Shown: positions 19,301 to 28,256 of the stretch, piece by piece
Layout: the number at the start of each line of letters is the position of its first letter
Position numbering within the stretch: position 1 is the stretch's first letter
Assembly: GCF_028368995.1 (NCBI RefSeq)
Contig: NZ_JAQNDL010000003.1
Span: 2,790,001 to 2,854,000, forward strand
Reading direction: 5' to 3'
DNA length: 64,000 bases
Origin: Nannocystis bainbridge
Lineage (GTDB): Bacteria; Myxococcota_A; Polyangia; Nannocystales; Nannocystaceae
The notes under the pieces: model-generated
What the model was told of the DNA's origin: nothing
Databases searched by the model: none
The model's input: the letters and a program-made list of their open reading frames with translations, nothing else
Position numbers and translations under genes: made by a program

Positions 19301-20662
19301 ATGCGACCCTCCACCCTCAATCGTCGTACCTTCCTCCGCGGCGCCGGCGGGGCCTGCCTCGCGCTGCCGCTGCTCGACATCATGCACGGCTGCGACAGCC
19401 CGACCGCCGGCGTGCTCCCGCAGCAGTTCCGCGGCAAGGGCGGGCCCAAGCGGTTCGTCGTGTTCTGGACCCCGAACGGCACCATCATGAAGGACTGGCG
19501 GCCGAGCGGCAGCGCCGACGCGTACACCTTCGGGCGGATCCTCCAGCCGCTCGAGCCGCACAAGCAGGACGTGCTGGTCCTCGACGGTGTCGACGAGCTC
19601 TCCGCCTACAAGGGCCCCGGCGACGCCCACCAGAAGGGCACCGGCCAGGGCCTCACCGGCACCGAATTGCAGGAGGGTGATTTCGCCGGCGCCGACGGCC
19701 TCTCGGCCGGCTGGGCCGACGGCATCTCCGTCGATCAAGCGATCGCCGACGCCATCGGCAACGACACCAAATTCCGCTCGCTCGAGTTCGGCGTCCACGT
19801 CTACGGCGCCAACGTCGGCTCGCGGATCTCCTACCGCGGCCCCGCCCAGCCGATCCCGCCCGAGAACGACCCCACCGCCGCCTTCGACCGCATCTTCGGC
19901 GACCTCGAGAGCGACCCGGCCGCCCAGGCGCGCAAGATCGCCGAGCGCAAGATCGTCCTCGACGCCGTCGCCGACGACTACCAGCGCCTGATCAAGAAGG
20001 TCGGCGCCGCCGACAAGATCAAGCTCGACGCCCACCTCGCCGCCGTGCGCGACATCGAGATGCGGCTCGAGACCGGCAGCACGATCGGCGGCGCCTGCCA
20101 GCCGCCGGTGCTCGGCGACATCGCGGACCCGAGCAAGGTCGGCAACATCCCCGCCACCGGCAAGCTGCAGATGGACCTGCTGGCGATGGCGCTCGCCTGT
20201 GACTTGACCCGCGTCGCCTCGCTCATGTGGATGAACAGCGCCACTGCCAAGCCGTTCCCGTGGCTCGACATCCCCGAGGGTCACCACGAGCTGGCGCACC
20301 GCGGCGACGGCGACGCCGACGCCCAGGAGAAGCTGACCCTGATCAACATCTGGTACTGCCAGCAGTTCGCCTACCTGATCGAGCGGCTCAAGGCGATCCC
20401 CGAGGGCGACGGCACCGTCCTCGACAACACCCTGCTGATTTGGGTCAACGAGCACCAGAAGGGCAACGACCACGACCGCCACGAGATCCCGTACGTCCTC
20501 GCGGGCAAGGCCGCTGGCGCCATGAAGCCCGGGCGCTGGCTGCAGGTCGAGGGCGACGTCCCGCACAACAACTTGCTCGTCGGCTGCATGAACGCCATGG
20601 GCCTCGAGGCCACCACCTTCGGCAACCCGAAGTATTGCAATGGCGCGCTCGGCCTCGCGTGA
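19301..20662 (+). CDS. DUF1552 family Tat-exported protein
   Basis: 453 residues. GAAGGA sits 7 nt before the ATG at 19301; an ATG at 19295 overlaps the upstream TGA but is too close to that site. Twin-arginine signal NRRTFLRGAGGACLALPLLD. The body has the DUF1552 landmarks KRFVVFWTPNGT, LDGVDELS, GDAHQKGTG and LLIWVNEHQKGNDHD. DUF1552 proteins almost always accompany a DUF1592 protein, as here. They resemble sulfatase-fold DUF1501 proteins, but the reaction is unknown. A strong hairpin follows. Confidence 0.9.
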   Translation: MRPSTLNRRTFLRGAGGACLALPLLDIMHGCDSPTAGVLPQQFRGKGGPKRFVVFWTPNGTIMKDWRPSGSADAYTFGRILQPLEPHKQDVLVLDGVDELSAYKGPGDAHQKGTGQGLTGTELQEGDFAGADGLSAGWADGISVDQAIADAIGNDTKFRSLEFGVHVYGANVGSRISYRGPAQPIPPENDPTAAFDRIFGDLESDPAAQARKIAERKIVLDAVADDYQRLIKKVGAADKIKLDAHLAAVRDIEMRLETGSTIGGACQPPVLGDIADPSKVGNIPATGKLQMDLLAMALACDLTRVASLMWMNSATAKPFPWLDIPEGHHELAHRGDGDADAQEKLTLINIWYCQQFAYLIERLKAIPEGDGTVLDNTLLIWVNEHQKGNDHDRHEIPYVLAGKAAGAMKPGRWLQVEGDVPHNNLLVGCMNAMGLEATTFGNPKYCNGALGLA

Positions 20663-20671
20663 GCACCTCCG

Positions 20672-20699
20672 GCGGTGGCGGTAGAGCCTCCGCCACCGC
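20672..20699 (+). terminator. Terminator hairpin of the first DUF1592-DUF1552 operon
   Basis: Perfect 10-bp stem GCGGTGGCGG / CCGCCACCGC around an 8-nt loop, 10 bp after the stop. No T-tract. Confidence 0.6.
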
Positions 20700-21064
20700 G
20701 CGCGGGCGGACCGCCCGGGCGCGGCGGCTCTGTCCGCCATCCTGGTGCGCCCGCGGTCCTCACCTGCGCACGCGAATCGGGCCTCTCGCGCGCAGATCGC
20801 CGGCGCGCGAGACACGGGCCCCCCTGCGTGCTACCGTGGTCCGTCTTGTTCACGAACTGCGACGGACTGCGGCGAAGAAGCCCCGAATCGTCGCATGTTC
20901 GACAAATTCACGGTCTGCTCGCCGCACCGGCGCCGCCTGACGGCCCTGGCCGGGCTCGACCGCAGGGTTCGCGCGGACGGGCCGGTCGTGAGCGACCGCC
21001 GGCGCGCGGCCTGGGCCGAGCTCGTCCCTGCCCGGCACACCGCCCGCGCGGGCAGGCCTGAGCG
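20700..21064. other. No gene supported
   Basis: Open frames here are Arg/Pro-rich shadows on both strands and none has a convincing start or domain. It may hold the promoter of the gene at 21065. Confidence 0.4.
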
Positions 21065-21505
21065 ATGCAGATCAACGGACTCTCACTCCCTGGCGCATTG
21101 ACCCGGGCGATCGGCGAGCGGCGGTGGCGCCGTCCCGCGGTCGAAGCCCTGCGCCGCGTCTTCCGCGAGAGCCCGGTCCGGGTCCAGCTCTACGACCTCG
21201 AGGCCATGCAGGCCGCCAACCAGCGGTGGTTGGCCGAGAAGGATCCCGCCTACCTGGGTCACTCGGACGACAAGAAGCCGCCGGGCAACATCGACCCCGC
21301 GACCTCGCTGCTGCTCGGGCATCTCGGCCCCCACATGCCGTTCGCGCTCGACTATCGCGTCTCCGGCGAACGGCCCCGGGTCCTGTACCTCCACTCCGGC
21401 GGCGACCAGTGGATCACCGTCGCCGGCGACATCGAACAACTGCTGGCCCGCCTGCAGCTCGACAGGCCGCCGACCGACGACGACGAGACCCCGCGCGTGC
21501 GCTAG
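21065..21505 (+). CDS. Hypothetical protein, weakly SUKH-like C-terminus
   Basis: 146 residues. The C-terminal half (GPHMPFALDYRVSGERPRVL ... GGDQWITVAGDIEQLLARL) resembles the end of SMI1/KNR4 (SUKH) domains, where PFALDYR and a 'W-TVA-dIe-LL' helix are common. The N-terminal helix-strand (RVQLYDLEAMQAANQRWL) is less typical. No signal or membrane segment is seen. SUKH proteins serve as toxin-immunity or adaptor proteins; the assignment is tentative. Confidence 0.5.
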   Translation: MQINGLSLPGALTRAIGERRWRRPAVEALRRVFRESPVRVQLYDLEAMQAANQRWLAEKDPAYLGHSDDKKPPGNIDPATSLLLGHLGPHMPFALDYRVSGERPRVLYLHSGGDQWITVAGDIEQLLARLQLDRPPTDDDETPRVR

Positions 21506-21797
21506 CGCGGCGGCCCGCCCGCGGTCCCCTCGCGCACGCTCCCGAGGACCTGGCCGCGTTGCCATCGCCGCGGTCCCGTGCTATCTCCTCGCAGTCATTC
21601 GTTTCTGGCGCACTTGCACGCTCGGGCCTTTGGTCGACTTCGCGTCGCCCGATTGTCATGGGGTTCATTTCCGGCGACGTTGATGGAGCAGCACCAGACC
21701 TTGCTGCGATCTTCGTTCGAGCGCAGGCTCATCGACCGAAAATTTCCCAACACCGGCGCCTCGCGCCGAGAGCCCGATCCAAAGACGAATCACGACA

Positions 21798-22181
21798 ATG
21801 GGTAACCGACTCTTCGTAGGCAACCTCTCCTTCCAGATCACCGACAGCGACCTCCAGCAGGCGTTTCAGCCGTACGGCGCGGTCAAAGAGGTCAAGCTGA
21901 TGACCGACCGCGAGACCGGGCGCTCGCGCGGCTTCGCGTTCGTGGAGATGACGAGCGACGCTGACGCCAAGCGCGCCATCGAGGCGCTTCACGGCGCGTC
22001 CCTCGACGGCCGCCCGCTGCGGGTGTCCGAGGCGGAAGACCGTCGCTCGGGCGGCGGCGGCGGCGGCGGTGGCTACGGCGGTGGTGGCGGCGGCGGCGGT
22101 TACGGCGGCGGCGGCGGTGGCGGCGGTTACGGCGGCGGCGGCGGTGGTCGCAAGCCGAACCGTGGCGGCGACCGCTACTAG
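21798..22181 (+). CDS. Glycine-rich RRM RNA-binding protein
   Basis: 127 residues. One RNA-recognition motif (1-80) with RNP2 LFVGNL and RNP1 RGFAFVEM, then a tail (about 85-120) of Gly tracts punctuated by Tyr (GGGYGG repeats) and a basic end. It matches the cold-inducible glycine-rich RNA-binding proteins known from cyanobacteria and myxobacteria, likely an RNA chaperone. No ribosome site is visible just before the ATG, and about 290 bp of gene-free leader precede it, which suggests control by the leader. A strong terminator follows. Confidence 0.93.
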   Translation: MGNRLFVGNLSFQITDSDLQQAFQPYGAVKEVKLMTDRETGRSRGFAFVEMTSDADAKRAIEALHGASLDGRPLRVSEAEDRRSGGGGGGGGYGGGGGGGGYGGGGGGGGYGGGGGGRKPNRGGDRY

Positions 22182-22190
22182 GCATCGAGT

Positions 22191-22215
22191 CGCTGCGCCC
22201 GTCAGGGGCGCAGCG
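22191..22215 (+). terminator. Terminator of the RRM gene
   Basis: Perfect 10-bp stem CGCTGCGCCC / GGGCGCAGCG with loop GTCAG, 10 bp after the stop and followed by TGATCGTTT. Confidence 0.75.
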
Positions 22216-22319
22216 TGATCGTTTCGCCGTGCGAGCCCTGGCGACCTGATCGAGGTCTCCCTGGTTCGCCGGCGTGGCAGCGTCCATGACGCTGACCGAG
22301 CGCCGGCGCCTCGCGGACC

Positions 22320-23501
22320 TCAGTCGTCCGCGGAGCGCGTGAGCGTCGGTCCAGCGCCGGCCACGACATCGATCGCCGGGTCGACGCCGAACAGCGTCGC
22401 GTGGTGGATCCACCACACCCAGCACAGCATGCCGAACGGCAGGTACCCGAAGTACCCCAGCAGCGGCATCTCGTACACGTGCAGCACGTTCACGTACGGC
22501 ACGTCGTACTTCCAGAAGTTGGGGTTCTGCGGCGTGCCGTAATAGTTCCACATCTCGCCGACCAGGTAGTTGAGCGCGCACGCCAGCCCGATCAGCACCA
22601 CCGGCGCCCAGTTGCCGCGGCGGATCGCCGAGAAGGGCGTCCACCCGCCCGCCAGCGACACCGACGTCGAAAGCACGACGAGCGGGCTGAGCCACAGCAG
22701 CGGGAACAGCGGCGCCGGCCACAGCACCAGCGCCGCCAGCGAGCCGACGCCGACCCATGACAGGCGTCGCACCGTCGCGCGCGACAGCTCGACCCGCGGC
22801 CCGCGCTCGAACCGGGCCCGCAGCGGCGCGATCGTCGTCAGCAATTGATAGACCACGAAGATCGACGGCAGCACCGTCGTGAACGCCAGGCCGAACCACA
22901 GCAGATAGCCGGCCTGCGAGAAGATCGCGTCGTTGGGGTAGTACCAGTTCGAGCGCGTGAAGTAATTGAGGTACTCGAAGAAGTACCAGCACACGCACGA
23001 GGTCGCGGCGATCGCCAGCACCGCGCCCGGCCGGCGCGACACCAGTGAGGCCCCGCCGGTGCGGCGATAGACCACGCCGTCGAGCGCGAGGATGAAGCCC
23101 CACCACAGCGGCACGAAGCTGAACGGCACCAGCGGCGCGGCCGCCTGCGGCAGCTCGCCCCACATCAGCGCCCACGAGGCCATCGCCAGCAGCGCCCCCG
23201 GCACGCACCACGGCGGCAGCCGGACCGGACGCACGCGCGGCCCCTCGCTCGGCGCCGGCGGGGCGAAGCCGAACCGCTGCGGCGCCGCCAGGAACGAGAG
23301 GATGCCCAGCGCCAGCGCCACGCCGAGGCCGAACACCAGCCCGCTGAAGCCCGGCACGTCGGGGCTCTTAGGCGGCGGGAACGTGCCCCAGGTATCCGGC
23401 ATGTCGCCGTGGACCAGCAGGCGGGTGGCGAGCGGCGTCGCCACCAGGGCGAGCAGACCGAGGACGAGCGGCAGCTTGCGGACCTTCGCGGACAGCGTCA
23501 C
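22320..23501 (-). CDS. Polytopic membrane protein
   Basis: About 393 residues from a GTG at 23501. The longer open frame is rejected because its first residues are encoded by a palindromic array. About nine to ten hydrophobic helices are visible. Two similar aromatic motifs, FFEYLNYFTRSNWYYPN and MWNYYGTPQNPNFWKYD, suggest an internal duplication. The motif EMPLLGYFGYLPFGM near the end is shared with a family of uncharacterised bacterial and archaeal membrane proteins. No catalytic motif can be named. Confidence 0.75.
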   Translation of the reverse strand: MTLSAKVRKLPLVLGLLALVATPLATRLLVHGDMPDTWGTFPPPKSPDVPGFSGLVFGLGVALALGILSFLAAPQRFGFAPPAPSEGPRVRPVRLPPWCVPGALLAMASWALMWGELPQAAAPLVPFSFVPLWWGFILALDGVVYRRTGGASLVSRRPGAVLAIAATSCVCWYFFEYLNYFTRSNWYYPNDAIFSQAGYLLWFGLAFTTVLPSIFVVYQLLTTIAPLRARFERGPRVELSRATVRRLSWVGVGSLAALVLWPAPLFPLLWLSPLVVLSTSVSLAGGWTPFSAIRRGNWAPVVLIGLACALNYLVGEMWNYYGTPQNPNFWKYDVPYVNVLHVYEMPLLGYFGYLPFGMLCWVWWIHHATLFGVDPAIDVVAGAGPTLTRSADD

Positions 23502-23581
23502 CCGCGACCCATACCACGCCCCTCGCCGCCCCGCGACCGCGCGCGAACGCACCGCGCGCAGGCGCGAGCGAACACAGTCAA

Positions 23582-23630
23582 CAATGACCCGAAGGACATG
23601 CCCTTTCGAGCATGTACTTTCGAGCATATC
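23582..23630. repeat. 14-bp-period palindromic array, 3-4 units
   Basis: Cores at 23597, 23611 and 23625, with a degenerate one at 23583, exactly 14 bp apart. Units ACATGCCCTTTCGA and GCATGTACTTTCGA. It lies between the start of the membrane-protein gene and the stop of the lamin-tail lipoprotein at 23637. Confidence 0.8.
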
Positions 23631-23636
23631 AGCGCC

Positions 23637-24989
23637 CTACTTCGAGTTGGCGGCGCCGAACGTCGGCTTGCAGCCCGACGACCAGCTGCCTGCCGGCCCG
23701 TCGGCGATCCGGCAGAACGACAGCGCGGCCTGGTCGGCGCCGTAGGACACCTGCGACACGGGCGTGAGGTCGGGCTTCAGCAGCGTCACCGTGTCGCCGT
23801 TGGAGCTGAGGCCGAAAGGGTGCTGGCCGGCCAGATCGCCCTTGGCGACCACCATGAACTGCCCCGGCATCAGCTTCGCCCCGGCGGCGAACACCAGCTT
23901 CTCGAGGTCGTCGACGGGGTCGTAGGTCGCGTCGAACGCCTGGTCGGTGAGGATCCACCCCGCCATGTCGAGCGGGTCGGCCCCGGCGTTGAACAGCTCG
24001 ATCTCGTCGTTGGTCGACTCGAGCTCGTTGATCGCCGCCGCCAGGTCCGACATGCACATCGAGGTGTCGAGGATGCACTGCGGCGTGCAGGCCATCGCCC
24101 CGCCGGTGAAGCCCCGGTCGGCGCACTTGGCCGCCCCGACGTCGAGGCCGTCGCAGGGCTCGCCGCCCTCGCGCACCCCGTTGCCGCAGATCGTCAGCGC
24201 CTCGGTGTTGGCCGCCCCGAGGGTCTGCTCGCAGTGACCCCACGAACCTGTCCCATCGGGCAGGCGGCACCACGACACCATCGCCGTCACCCCCTCGACC
24301 GTCAGCGCGTCGATGACCGCGTCGTCGCCGTCGACCAGCGTCAGCGTCTCCTCGCTGCTCGAGCTGATCCCGAACGGCAGGTCGCCCTCGCCCGACATCA
24401 CGTCGAGCTCGACCAGCACCATCCGCTCGCCGGGCATCAGCGTCGTCCCCGCGGGGAACACGTAGGTCTTGTCGGCCGGCATCGTCGAATCGTCCGACAG
24501 CCGCCAGCCGGACAGGTCGGCCGGCGCCCCGCCGGCGTTCAGCAGCTCGATCGCGTCGCCCTTGCCGGCGTACGGCCCCGACTCCGCCCCCTTCGAGGTC
24601 AGCTCGTTGAGCGCCACCAGCCACTCGGCCGGCTCGCCCACGCAGTTCGAGACGTCGAGCGACAGGCAGTCGGGCGCGCACGCCAGCGGCCCCGAGAAGC
24701 CCGGGTCGACGTCGGCGCACGACATCCCGCCGAGCTCCGCCCCGTCGCACAGCTCGTCGCCCCCGACGATCCCGTCGCCGCACGCCGGCGCGCCCGGCCC
24801 CTCCGAGGTCACCGAAGGCCCGTCGCCGCTGCTGCTGCTGCCGTCCGGCCGGTCGCCGCCGCTGCTGCCGTCGTCCGGCGAATCATCGGTGGCGGAAGCA
24901 TTGTTCATACCGCCGCTCGGGTTGCAGCCGACCAGCGCCGGCCCCGCGATGCACAATAGTGACAGAGACACCCCTACGATTCGCCGCAT
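23637..24989 (-). CDS. Lipoprotein with two lamin-tail domains
   Basis: 450 residues. Signal ending GPALVGC (lipid Cys22), an Asp/Ser/Gly linker (25-65), a Cys-rich DUF4215-like module (ACGDGIVGGDELCDGAELGG ...), a first lamin-tail domain (about 120-250: VALNELTSKG, DAIELLNAGGAPADLSGWRL), a second Cys module (CGNGVREGGEPCDG), and a second lamin-tail domain (about 305-450: AAINELESTNDEIELFNAG). Lamin-tail domains in bacteria are exported Ig-like folds tied to surface nucleases or structural proteins. No nuclease is present here. Confidence 0.88.
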   Translation of the reverse strand: MRRIVGVSLSLLCIAGPALVGCNPSGGMNNASATDDSPDDGSSGGDRPDGSSSSGDGPSVTSEGPGAPACGDGIVGGDELCDGAELGGMSCADVDPGFSGPLACAPDCLSLDVSNCVGEPAEWLVALNELTSKGAESGPYAGKGDAIELLNAGGAPADLSGWRLSDDSTMPADKTYVFPAGTTLMPGERMVLVELDVMSGEGDLPFGISSSSEETLTLVDGDDAVIDALTVEGVTAMVSWCRLPDGTGSWGHCEQTLGAANTEALTICGNGVREGGEPCDGLDVGAAKCADRGFTGGAMACTPQCILDTSMCMSDLAAAINELESTNDEIELFNAGADPLDMAGWILTDQAFDATYDPVDDLEKLVFAAGAKLMPGQFMVVAKGDLAGQHPFGLSSNGDTVTLLKPDLTPVSQVSYGADQAALSFCRIADGPAGSWSSGCKPTFGAANSK

Positions 24990-25039
24990 GACTCACCCGT
25001 TGTTTTTTGCTGAGATTGGGGACGTGAGACTGATTCGCT

Positions 25040-26377
25040 TCAGCGCGACAGCGGCGCCCCGACCGCTGCCTCCAATTCGATGAGCGCGTCCCGGCGCTCG
25101 AAGCGGGCCGCCAGGTGCAGCCGCCGCGCGGCGACCCGACGCGCCTCGACCTCGAGGACCTCGACCACGTCGAGCGTGCCCGCCACCAGCGCCGCGTCGG
25201 CCTGGCCCGCCGCCGCGTCAACCTGCGGCAGCAGGTCTTGCTCGATCTCGAGGACCCGCGCGTCGGCCCGCTGCGCCCGCGCGATCGCCTCCGCGACCTC
25301 GCCGGCGATCGCCGCGACCTCCGCCCGCTCCTCGACCTGTCGCTGGCGGATCGTCGCCTTGGCCGCCTTGATCTTGCCGCGGTTCAAGCTGAACAAAGGG
25401 ACATCCACCGCGAACCCGACCCCGAACGACGACGGCGTCGCCGGCCCCGGGCCGAAGAAATAGTTGACCTGCGCCCAGCTGATCCACGGCGCCGCCGCCA
25501 CGCGCGCCAGCGAGATCGCCGAGCGCGCCTGACCGACCCGCGTCTGCGCCGCCCGCAGCTCCGGGCGCGACCGCAGCGCCTGCTCCGTCAGCGCCGTCGG
25601 GTCGAGCACCATGTCGGCGATGTCGAGCTGGGCCCGATCGACGCGGACGCGAAACGCCGGCCCCGGCCCGACCACGCGCGCCAGTTCGGCCTCGGTGCGG
25701 GCCAGCTCGCCGCGCAGCTTGCGGACCTCGTCGGTCGCCTCGGCGCGGGCCACCTCGGCCATCGCCAGCGCGACATCGGTCGCCACCGCGCGGGCCACCC
25801 GGGCCTGCAGTTGGCGCCTCCGCTCCTCGCACAGCGCCACCGCCTGCGCGACCTCCTCGAGGTCGGCGGTCAGCCACGCCAGGCGCGCGAACAGCCGCTG
25901 CACCCGCGCCCGCAGCTGCCTGCGCGCCGCCGTGGCCGCGTCCTGCGCCCCGGCGGCCGCGTGGCGGGCCCCTTCGACGCGGGCGCGCACGCTGCCGGGG
26001 CGGGGGATCGGTGCACGCAATCCGAGGTTGAAGCCGAGCCGCCCGGGCGCCGAGTCATCGACGCCGACGTTCGACACCCGCACGCTCGGGTTCTCGATCT
26101 GCCGGGCCGCGAATACCTCCGTCGCCGCCACCTCGGCCCGCGCCTCGACCACCGCCAATTCAGGGTTGTTGGCCAGCGCCAGCGCGTAGGCCTGCTCGAG
26201 CGTCAACGCGTCGCCGGCCGCGAGCGTCGCCGCCGTCGTGCCGGGCAAGCTCCCGCGCGGCGGACCGACCTGCATCTCGCGCCAGGTCGCGATCGCCCGC
26301 TCGGGCGAGACCGCCGGCGCGCTCGCGCAGCCGACTGCCGCCATTGCCGCGACCAGCGCCCAGCGCCCGCGAATCAT
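25040..26377 (-). CDS. TolC-like outer-membrane efflux lipoprotein
   Basis: 445 residues from the ATG at 26377, which overlaps the stop of the upstream HlyD-like gene (ATGA). Signal MAAVGC (lipid Cys17). Two outer-membrane efflux repeats: LTLEQAYALALANNPELAVV (about 60-80) and LTEQALRSRPELRAAQTRVG (about 260-280), each followed by long alpha-helical segments, as in the TolC alpha-barrel. Last gene of the VTC-DUF4956-HlyD-TolC operon; it would form the outer-membrane exit duct. Confidence 0.88.
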   Translation of the reverse strand: MIRGRWALVAAMAAVGCASAPAVSPERAIATWREMQVGPPRGSLPGTTAATLAAGDALTLEQAYALALANNPELAVVEARAEVAATEVFAARQIENPSVRVSNVGVDDSAPGRLGFNLGLRAPIPRPGSVRARVEGARHAAAGAQDAATAARRQLRARVQRLFARLAWLTADLEEVAQAVALCEERRRQLQARVARAVATDVALAMAEVARAEATDEVRKLRGELARTEAELARVVGPGPAFRVRVDRAQLDIADMVLDPTALTEQALRSRPELRAAQTRVGQARSAISLARVAAAPWISWAQVNYFFGPGPATPSSFGVGFAVDVPLFSLNRGKIKAAKATIRQRQVEERAEVAAIAGEVAEAIARAQRADARVLEIEQDLLPQVDAAAGQADAALVAGTLDVVEVLEVEARRVAARRLHLAARFERRDALIELEAAVGAPLSR

Positions 26378-27570
26378 GGCACCTCCGGCGCCGCGGCGCG
26401 GCTCGGCAAGCTCGCCTCGACCAGCGGCGCCGCCAACACCTGCTCGGTCACCGGCTCCGGCGCGACCGGCTCCGCCGCGCACGGCGACGGCTGGCCCAGA
26501 AAGCTGACCGTGAACGCCTGCCCCGGCAGCAGCGGCGCCGCCTCGTCGAGCGCGACCGTGACCTCGCGACCCCACTCCGGCACCCCCGGGTTCCGGCGGC
26601 AGCGGGCCGGCAGCTCCCCGATCTGCGGCCCCAGCCCCGTCACGTGGGCGCCGACCGCCGGCCCGCCGGTCCCCCGCGCGCGCACCAGCGCCGCCTCGCC
26701 CACGCGCACCCGCCCGGCCTGCGCCTCGCGCAGGCACACCACCACCTCGTCGTCCTCGCCCGGCCCGCGGCCCATGATCGTCAGCACCGGCGCGTCCGGG
26801 CCCGCGACCTCGCCGGCGCGCACCACGATCTCCGTCACCCGGCCGTCGGCCGGCGCGCGCAGCACCGTCTGCTCGCGCCGCACTGCCAACAATTGCTCGC
26901 GCCCCGCCAGCACCGCCAGTTCGGCGCGGACCGGACGCAGCGCCAATTCCGTCGCGTCGGTCGGCAGCGCCGCGCGCCGGGCCCGGGCCACCGCCGCCTG
27001 GCGCACCAACTCGGGCACCAGCGAATCGGCCGCCTCGACCTCCTGTCGCAGCGCCGCGCGCTTGACCCCGAGCGCGTCGAGGTCGCGGCGATCGGCCATC
27101 CGCTCCTTCACCAGCCCGGCCAGCGCATCGAACTGGACGCTGACCGCCCGCAGCTCGGCCGCGCGGACCTCGCGATTGCCACGAGCTGTCCGCACGGCCA
27201 GCTCGGCCGCCGCCACCGAATCCTCGATCTCGCGCGCCTTGTCGTCCTGCTGCAGCGCCGACTCGCTGCGGACCGCCCCGAGCGACGCCTCCAGCCGCGC
27301 GCGCTCGGCCGCCAGGATCGCCTGCTCCGCCGCGAGCTCCGCCGTGTCGAGCACCGCCACCACCTGCCCCGCGCGGACCGGCTCGCCTGGCTTCACCTCG
27401 ACCGTGCGCACCCGGCCGGGCGACGTCGCCTGCACCGCGTATTCGACCCCGAGCGCGAACCCGACGGCCTGGCCCTCCGCGCGCACGTCGAGCCACAGCC
27501 CGCCGGCGCCGGCCATCGTCCCGGCCCAGACCACCCACGGGAGGATGCGAGTCCTGATATACCCAGACAT
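26374..27570 (-). CDS. HlyD-like periplasmic adaptor
   Basis: 398 residues, ATG at 27570, only 2 bp after the DUF4956 stop. One N-terminal membrane helix (ILPWVVWAGTMAGAGGLWL), then a split biotinyl-lipoyl domain (SPGRVRTVEVKPGEPVRAGQ ... TVLRAPADGRVTEIVVRAGE) bracketing a long coiled-coil hairpin (about 80-225), then a beta-barrel. This is the membrane-fusion-protein plan that links an inner-membrane transporter to TolC. No ABC or RND pump gene is adjacent, so the inner-membrane partner may be the DUF4956 protein or be encoded elsewhere. Confidence 0.88.
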   Translation of the reverse strand: MSGYIRTRILPWVVWAGTMAGAGGLWLDVRAEGQAVGFALGVEYAVQATSPGRVRTVEVKPGEPVRAGQVVAVLDTAELAAEQAILAAERARLEASLGAVRSESALQQDDKAREIEDSVAAAELAVRTARGNREVRAAELRAVSVQFDALAGLVKERMADRRDLDALGVKRAALRQEVEAADSLVPELVRQAAVARARRAALPTDATELALRPVRAELAVLAGREQLLAVRREQTVLRAPADGRVTEIVVRAGEVAGPDAPVLTIMGRGPGEDDEVVVCLREAQAGRVRVGEAALVRARGTGGPAVGAHVTGLGPQIGELPARCRRNPGVPEWGREVTVALDEAAPLLPGQAFTVSFLGQPSPCAAEPVAPEPVTEQVLAAPLVEASLPSRAAAPEVP

Positions 27571-27572
27571 GG

Positions 27573-28256
27573 CTAGATCTCCACTGTCGGCTCTTGCAGC
27601 AGCAATGAGACGTCCTGGACCCCCGGCAGCTCCTCGAGCGCGCGCACGAGCGCCGTCCGATGCCGCGGATCGCCGAGCCGCACCTGATAGGCGTGCTCCA
27701 TCGCCTCGCCCTGGGCCACTTCGCGCAATGTCACGAGCGCGAGGAAGCGGCTGTGCAGGCGCAGCAATTTCATCACCGGCGCCTCGTCGGCCCCGATCGG
27801 CAGCTGGAACCGCAGGAGCCCGTCGAAGCGGCGCTGGCTGCCGAACTCCGACAGCGTCAGCAGCCACACCGCCAGGCAGAACAGCGCCGTCCCGCAGAAC
27901 GCCGCCGCGTGGGCCCCGAGCCCGGCGGCGATGCCGGTGCCGAGGCCCGCGAACACGAAGATCATGTCGCGAGGGTCGCGCAGCGCCGTGCGAAAGCGGA
28001 CGATCGCCAGCCCGCCGGCGATCCCGAGCCCCGCGGCGATGCTGTTGCCGATCGCCAGCATCAGCATGCAGGCGATGATGCTGCCGAGCACGATCGCGTG
28101 GACCAGCCCTTGCGAATACGACATCCCGCGGAATGTCCACACGTACACCGCCCCGAGCGTCTGCGTCAGCCCGAAGGCCAGCAGCAGCGCCAGGGCCGCG
28201 CTCTTGAGCGCGAACGGCTCGGCGTCGCCGGCCGTCAGCAGGTCGAACGGGTTCAT
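27573..28256 (-). CDS. DUF4956 membrane protein
   Basis: 227 residues; its ATG overlaps the VTC stop (ATGA). Four or five N-terminal transmembrane helices with the DUF4956 core (YSQGLVHAIVLGSIIACML ... GGLAIVRFRTALRDPRDMIF), then a cytosolic ferredoxin-like tail (about 150-227). DUF4956 proteins are consistently encoded with VTC-domain and CotH proteins. The function is unproven; an inner-membrane transporter or polymer channel is plausible from the HlyD/TolC neighbours. Confidence 0.88.
   Translation of the reverse strand: MNPFDLLTAGDAEPFALKSAALALLLAFGLTQTLGAVYVWTFRGMSYSQGLVHAIVLGSIIACMLMLAIGNSIAAGLGIAGGLAIVRFRTALRDPRDMIFVFAGLGTGIAAGLGAHAAAFCGTALFCLAVWLLTLSEFGSQRRFDGLLRFQLPIGADEAPVMKLLRLHSRFLALVTLREVAQGEAMEHAYQVRLGDPRHRTALVRALEELPGVQDVSLLLQEPTVEI

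Noticed and set aside
23502..23627. N-terminal extension of the polytopic membrane protein to 23627
   Set aside because: The extra residues are encoded by the palindromic array and an Arg-rich stretch. The GTG at 23501 directly precedes the first membrane helix.
25040..27570. HlyD/TolC pair as a classic type I secretion system
   Set aside because: No ABC transporter gene lies in or near the operon, so a standard type I system cannot be claimed.
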